From: Cristatella mucedo
Taxonomy: Eukaryota > Bryozoa > Phylactolaemata > Cristatellidae
Assembly: GCA_009760855.2 (NCBI GenBank)
Contig: WPIO01000585.1
Location: 1-22,172, forward strand
Reading direction: 5' to 3'
DNA: 22,172 bases
Positions 19,041-22,172 of the stretch are shown here, piece after piece. A program made the translations under genes and the position numbers. The notes beneath the pieces were generated by a model. It did not search any database and was not told the origin of the DNA. It saw only the letters and a list, made by a program, of their open reading frames with translations. Every line of letters starts with the position of its first letter. Position 1 is the first letter of the stretch.

Positions 19041-19369
19041 ACGTTGCACGTGTTGCAATAGAAGTGTGCACAATCATGTGGTTATAGGTAACTGCAGTTA
19101 CTTAAAGCAGATAAAGGCGTGTTTCAAACTTTTGCTGCATACGAGCTTTAGGTTTATCGTCAAAAGATTGCGATATGGTGCGAGAGTCGGCGAAAGGACA
19201 TGAAGATGAAGAGAAAGAGAGGGTGGTGTGAGTGCACAACGGAGGAGCACGGAATCTGATAGGTAGGCGGTGTGACCAAGCAAAGAGACATGTAAGCCAG
19301 ACTGAAAATCTCAAAATTGATTGCATTAATGACATGGAGCCCAGTGAAACACAGACGAAAGTGAGGGAT

Positions 19370-19560
19370 TTACAAATAATATTAAATACTAGCTGATTTA
19401 ACAGCCTCTTTATGTATAGCGACAGAAGACCTATCCACACTGCTTGAGGTGGCGATAAAGAATCACCCATCACAGGATTGGAGCCCACAACCTCTGGACC
19501 AAGGTCGTGAAAAGCAACCTCCTTACCTAGTGTGCCATGAAGGGGTTTGGCAGGTTGACA
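19370..19560 (-). mobile_element. tRNA-derived SINE, best-preserved copy
   Basis: Read on the minus strand from 19560, the A box TGGCACACTAGG (19537-19526) fits the Pol III consensus at 11 of 12 positions. A possible anticodon stem pairs GGTTG with CGACC around a 7-base loop, and the B box GGCTCCAATCC is at 19485-19475. The body carries GGCGAT, CTGTCGCTATACA and GTTAAATCAGCTAGTA, which parallel the SINEs at 1020-1290 and 9909-10180. The head is tRNA-like in layout, but the acceptor stem is not intact, so it is a SINE and not a gene. The minus-strand open frames over it are chance. Confidence 0.7.
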
Positions 19561-20274
19561 ACCGTTGTTCACCAGATGGAGACGATAAGGGTAGTTAGTG
19601 GCAAGGAATTCTGGGACTGTACTGAATAAAATAATCTAGGCTCGTCCCAAATACATGGACTAGTTAGGGTGTCATACCAAGTGCGAAGACAGTGTCTGTG
19701 CTCATACCGGTATCTCTCACTCATTTCCAATCATCAAAGATTCCTAACGTCCAATCTACTTTAGTCCTGACTACTGTATTGGCTCTGCTATTCCTCCAGC
19801 TCAATATTCGTTGTCCTAGTCGTTTAAATCCACTGTCTGCTTCCTAAAGGATAAACAGCAAACGCTGCTTATGCTTTTGAGCGAGCTGCAGAAAGCTCTC
19901 ATGCATCACACCTAAGTCTTCATGGTGGTGTTGAGTCACATATAGTGAGACCTACGTACATACCAAACATGCAGCTGAGGATAAAGCATACTTTTATGGA
20001 GATTGGTTTTCATGCGTTGGCAGATCATAGCACCCCCCCCCCGGTGGCCGTGCAGGTGGATCCTGTAAAACTATGTTTGTGTTCAGCCCTAGAAGCCTGA
20101 AGATTGTAGTGAATTGTGGAGGATTGATGGCCGTCTTTTCTTGATAGAGGCAACGACATTGACTGAGAAACTTAAACGCTTCGTTATAATGCCGTTCGGG
20201 CAGACATGCCTCCTCTTTTCATGCAGCATAAAAAAGATCTTTGGCAGACTCCCTATCCATGGCCGAAGTTGATA
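19561..20274. other. No recognised gene; contains a C10 run
   Basis: Unassigned sequence. A run of ten C is at 20033-20042. A short frame near 20175-20215 contains the word RFVIMPFG, which resembles an LTR-retrotransposon reverse-transcriptase box but has no support around it. Confidence 0.4.
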
Positions 20275-20640
20275 CCAAATGCATCTTAGTAAGGTGGAAA
20301 TGTCCCAAAAATCCTAGTGAACATGATTGGCCTCATAGCTGGGCACACTACTTGTACGTGTAATCAGTGGTGCTGCAGGGACGACAAGCATATATAAATA
20401 TCTGATATAGACTGTGCGATGGCATGTGAGGGGCAGCAGTCGCTTGTGGTAGCTGCCCCTCTTACAGATTGTTGTTTCTTTTAGTGTCGTCTTCTAAAAT
20501 AGCTTGGAAGGAGTGAGCTTGGATAGAAATCTACTAACTAAAGCCATCGGAAAAAATGCATTCATTCTGCTGCTGCTGCTGATGTACCTGGCAAGGTTGT
20601 GAAATGTTCTTGCAGATAGAATTAGCCCAGCTGGACCATA
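20275..20640 (+). mobile_element. Probable LINE remnant, strongly decayed
   Basis: 20285-20370 matches 13190-13260 of the LINE remnant there at the nucleotide level: a GGA-ATG-TCC / CCCAAA / TAGTG block, then CGTGTAATCAGTGGTGCTG at 20357-20375 against CGTGTAATAAGTGGTGCTG at 13234-13252. Downstream, LDRNLLTKAIGKNAF (about 20518-20562) fits the LINE block FDSxLSMxxHIxxVCKSAF. The intervening part has diverged and holds a hairpin at 20428-20461. Confidence 0.5.
20428..20461. repeat. Perfect 10-bp inverted repeat
   Basis: GAGGGGCAGC and GCTGCCCCTC flank a 14-base spacer. It could form a stable stem-loop. It lies inside the decayed LINE, and no function is evident. Confidence 0.75.
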
Positions 20641-21099
20641 AACAGTTTATAGGAACCTAAATGTCCCACGCTCGTCTGTATCTCCCACAGTGTTTTGAGG
20701 AATTTAGTAACCGGTAGGCCGATAGCTAGACACGATCTCACTTGCATTTAAAGTGCTATCGACAACTGATATGCAGGATATGAAAAGTGATATGAAAGGA
20801 CTGCAATCGAAATTTCTTATTATCTAGAAATCCATTATGGTTCATTCATGCTCCTAAGTTAAAAATACCTGCTTTTGTCGAGGGATTGCCTGTTTGCATT
20901 CCCAAACCAGGTGGTGGGTTGTAGTTCCACAGCAGCCAAATCAATATTACCTACTGCCAGCTGGATTGATGCAATTACGGTTGCTACTCTGCTGTATAAA
21001 TCAGGCTTTTAAATCGGCTAATTTTTCTAAAATAAAATAGCCAAAATAACAACTAAAAATAAAAGAAAAAATGCTAAAATTTGGGCTTGTTTGGATAAG
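20641..21099. other. No recognised feature
   Basis: Unassigned sequence between two LINE remnants, with an AT-rich stretch at 21015-21085. No coding signal is recognised. Confidence 0.4.
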
Positions 21100-21585
21100 G
21101 ATACCATGTCTTAGTTTGTCCGTTCATTTGTGACATCCCAACTTCATTTCGGTAACTCGCTGCTTACTGGCCTACTGGCATGTGCAATGAGACAATTAAA
21201 GCTTGTTCAAATCTCTGCAGCCAGGCTTGTCTGTCGTGAGCATCGCAGTTGCCACATCACACCACTTTTCGTTGATTAGCAGTGGCTACTAGTCAAGCAA
21301 TAGATCGACTTCAAGGTTTTCGTCGCTCACTTTTAGGTCACATCATTCTTTGTCTCCAGCCTACCTCACGTATCTACTCCCCAGCAGATAAGGCATCGTA
21401 CCACTCGCTTTTCAGAATTCGATAGCTTAGAAATACCTCATACAAACCTGAAATACTTTGGAGACTGAGCATTTAGTGTGTACGCTCGCAAAGCATGGAC
21501 CTCCCTCCCGACCTGCGACAGAAAATCCCCTGACTTGACCATGTTTAAGAATAACTTTAAACCTCACCTTTTTTGGACCGCATAG
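21100..21585 (+). mobile_element. LINE remnant: reverse-transcriptase C-terminus to natural stop
   Basis: A single frame can be followed from about 21130 to a terminal TAG at 21583. It is interrupted by TAG 21277, TAG 21301, TAG 21334 and TGA 21466 but contains no frameshift. It reads the whole expected order: NSLLTGL (21154-21174), LVQISAARLVC (21202-21234), HITPLF (21253-21270), W-L-x-V-K-x-x-I-D-F-K (21283-21315), TNLKYFGD (21442-21465), AFSVYARKAWTSLP (21469-21510), then FKNNFKPHLFWTA before the stop. These are the closing blocks of a CR1/L2-type LINE ORF2. It is dead by point mutation, yet is the best-kept LINE piece in the window. The minus-strand open frame at 21654-21427 is a shadow. 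Confidence 0.8.
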
Positions 21586-21699
21586 ATTGGGTACCCGTGA
21601 TTCGTCCTTCATGTGCTTATGTGGGCTGGCTCTGTCAATGCCGCAACTAATCACACTTGCATGCTGACCCAGTACATGTCACCCCTAACCATGCTGCTT

Positions 21700-22172
21700 T
21701 CGGGATGGAGGAAGCAGCTCGAAGCAAGAAGGCAGCAGAATTCAATCGCTAGGAGGCAGCTCAATATAGTTTGAGGCAGCAAGCAAGAGGTCGTGGCAGC
21801 TGTAGGAAGCTCGAGGACAACTACTCTCCTATTGCCTACTATGGCACATTATTTTCAGTGGTCATGAGCTGCAAGCTTCCTGCTACTCACTACCTCAACC
21901 ACCGCAGCTTGTGGTAACTCCCGGCTACTTGTAGCAGCTCGACGCCGCTTGCTGAAGCTCGACGAACCAAAAAGCAGCTGGCTTCAGATCATGGCAGCTC
22001 ATGCCTGCTTGCGGTAGAGATTTGACATCTTGCTAGGAAGAGCTGCAGCTCGCAGCAGGGAAGCAGCAGCTCACAGTGAAGAGGTGGAAGATCACTGAAT
22101 GTAAGACGGCAGCCATTGGTTGCTCACGGCAGCTCACGTTAGCTTTCGGCAGCTCGTGGCCGCTTGAGACAG
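21700..22172. repeat. GCAGCT-rich degenerate minisatellite, continuing past the window
   Basis: GGCAGCTC, GCAGCTCG, GCAGCTTG and GGCAGC recur about every 15-25 bases over nearly 470 bases (for example near 21714, 21758, 21783, 21799, 21997, 22039, 22066, 22127 and 22149). Spacers are imperfect copies of each other (CGTGG, CTTGAG, CTTGCGG). A segment at 21842-21900 that matches the LINE 3' region interrupts it, with the words TTTTCAGTGGTCATGAGCTG and CACTACCTCAACC. Confidence 0.65.

Noticed and set aside
20170-20250. RFVIMPFG word resembling a Gypsy or BEL/Pao reverse-transcriptase box
   Set aside because: No other reverse-transcriptase, protease, RNase H or integrase motif lies nearby. One short word is not enough.

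Overview
The window looks like a stretch of an invertebrate animal genome made mostly of decayed mobile DNA. Support for this: several fragments of the reverse-transcriptase C-terminus of CR1/L2-type LINEs, SINEs with tRNA-derived heads, long CA/TA/CT microsatellites, and no bacterial-style gene packing. I found no intact gene. I cannot place the organism more precisely from the sequence alone.

Layout. (1) 1-2694 and 8910-11622 are two direct copies of one composite repeat, roughly 90% identical by eye. Each holds a minus-strand tRNA-derived SINE and a minus-strand LINE 3' end with simple repeats embedded in it. The left copy is cut by the window edge. (2) Between them, 2695-8909 is different DNA. 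Its centre, about 3168-7081, is an AT-rich decayed gene for a protein-primed family B DNA polymerase (DNA_pol_B_2 type). It carries an N-terminal domain, a zinc-finger-like motif, the three 3'-5' exonuclease motifs, an endonuclease VII-like HNH domain inserted between exonuclease motifs I and II, polymerase motifs A, B and C, a KxY motif and a conserved C-terminal end. Stops and frameshifts break it at more than ten places. A 122-bp imperfect palindrome lies just upstream. After 7085 the composition becomes more GC-rich and an unrecognised minus-strand open region faces the polymerase tail to tail. (3) 11623-22172 is host-like DNA with a 230-bp CA/TA tract, plus-strand LINE remnants at 13150-13760, 17540-18245, 20275-20640 and 21100-21585, SINEs at 18640-18740 and 19370-19560, and a GCAGCT-rich degenerate minisatellite from about 21700 to the end.

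The polymerase resembles those of Polinton/Maverick and adintovirus-like elements and related proteins annotated in invertebrate genomes. No integrase, capsid, packaging ATPase or protease gene is visible beside it, so I read it as a lone or truncated endogenous element. A recurring module of about 35 bases, around TATAGCGCCCTNAGAG, occurs at eight or more places in both orientations and links the SINEs and the composite repeats.
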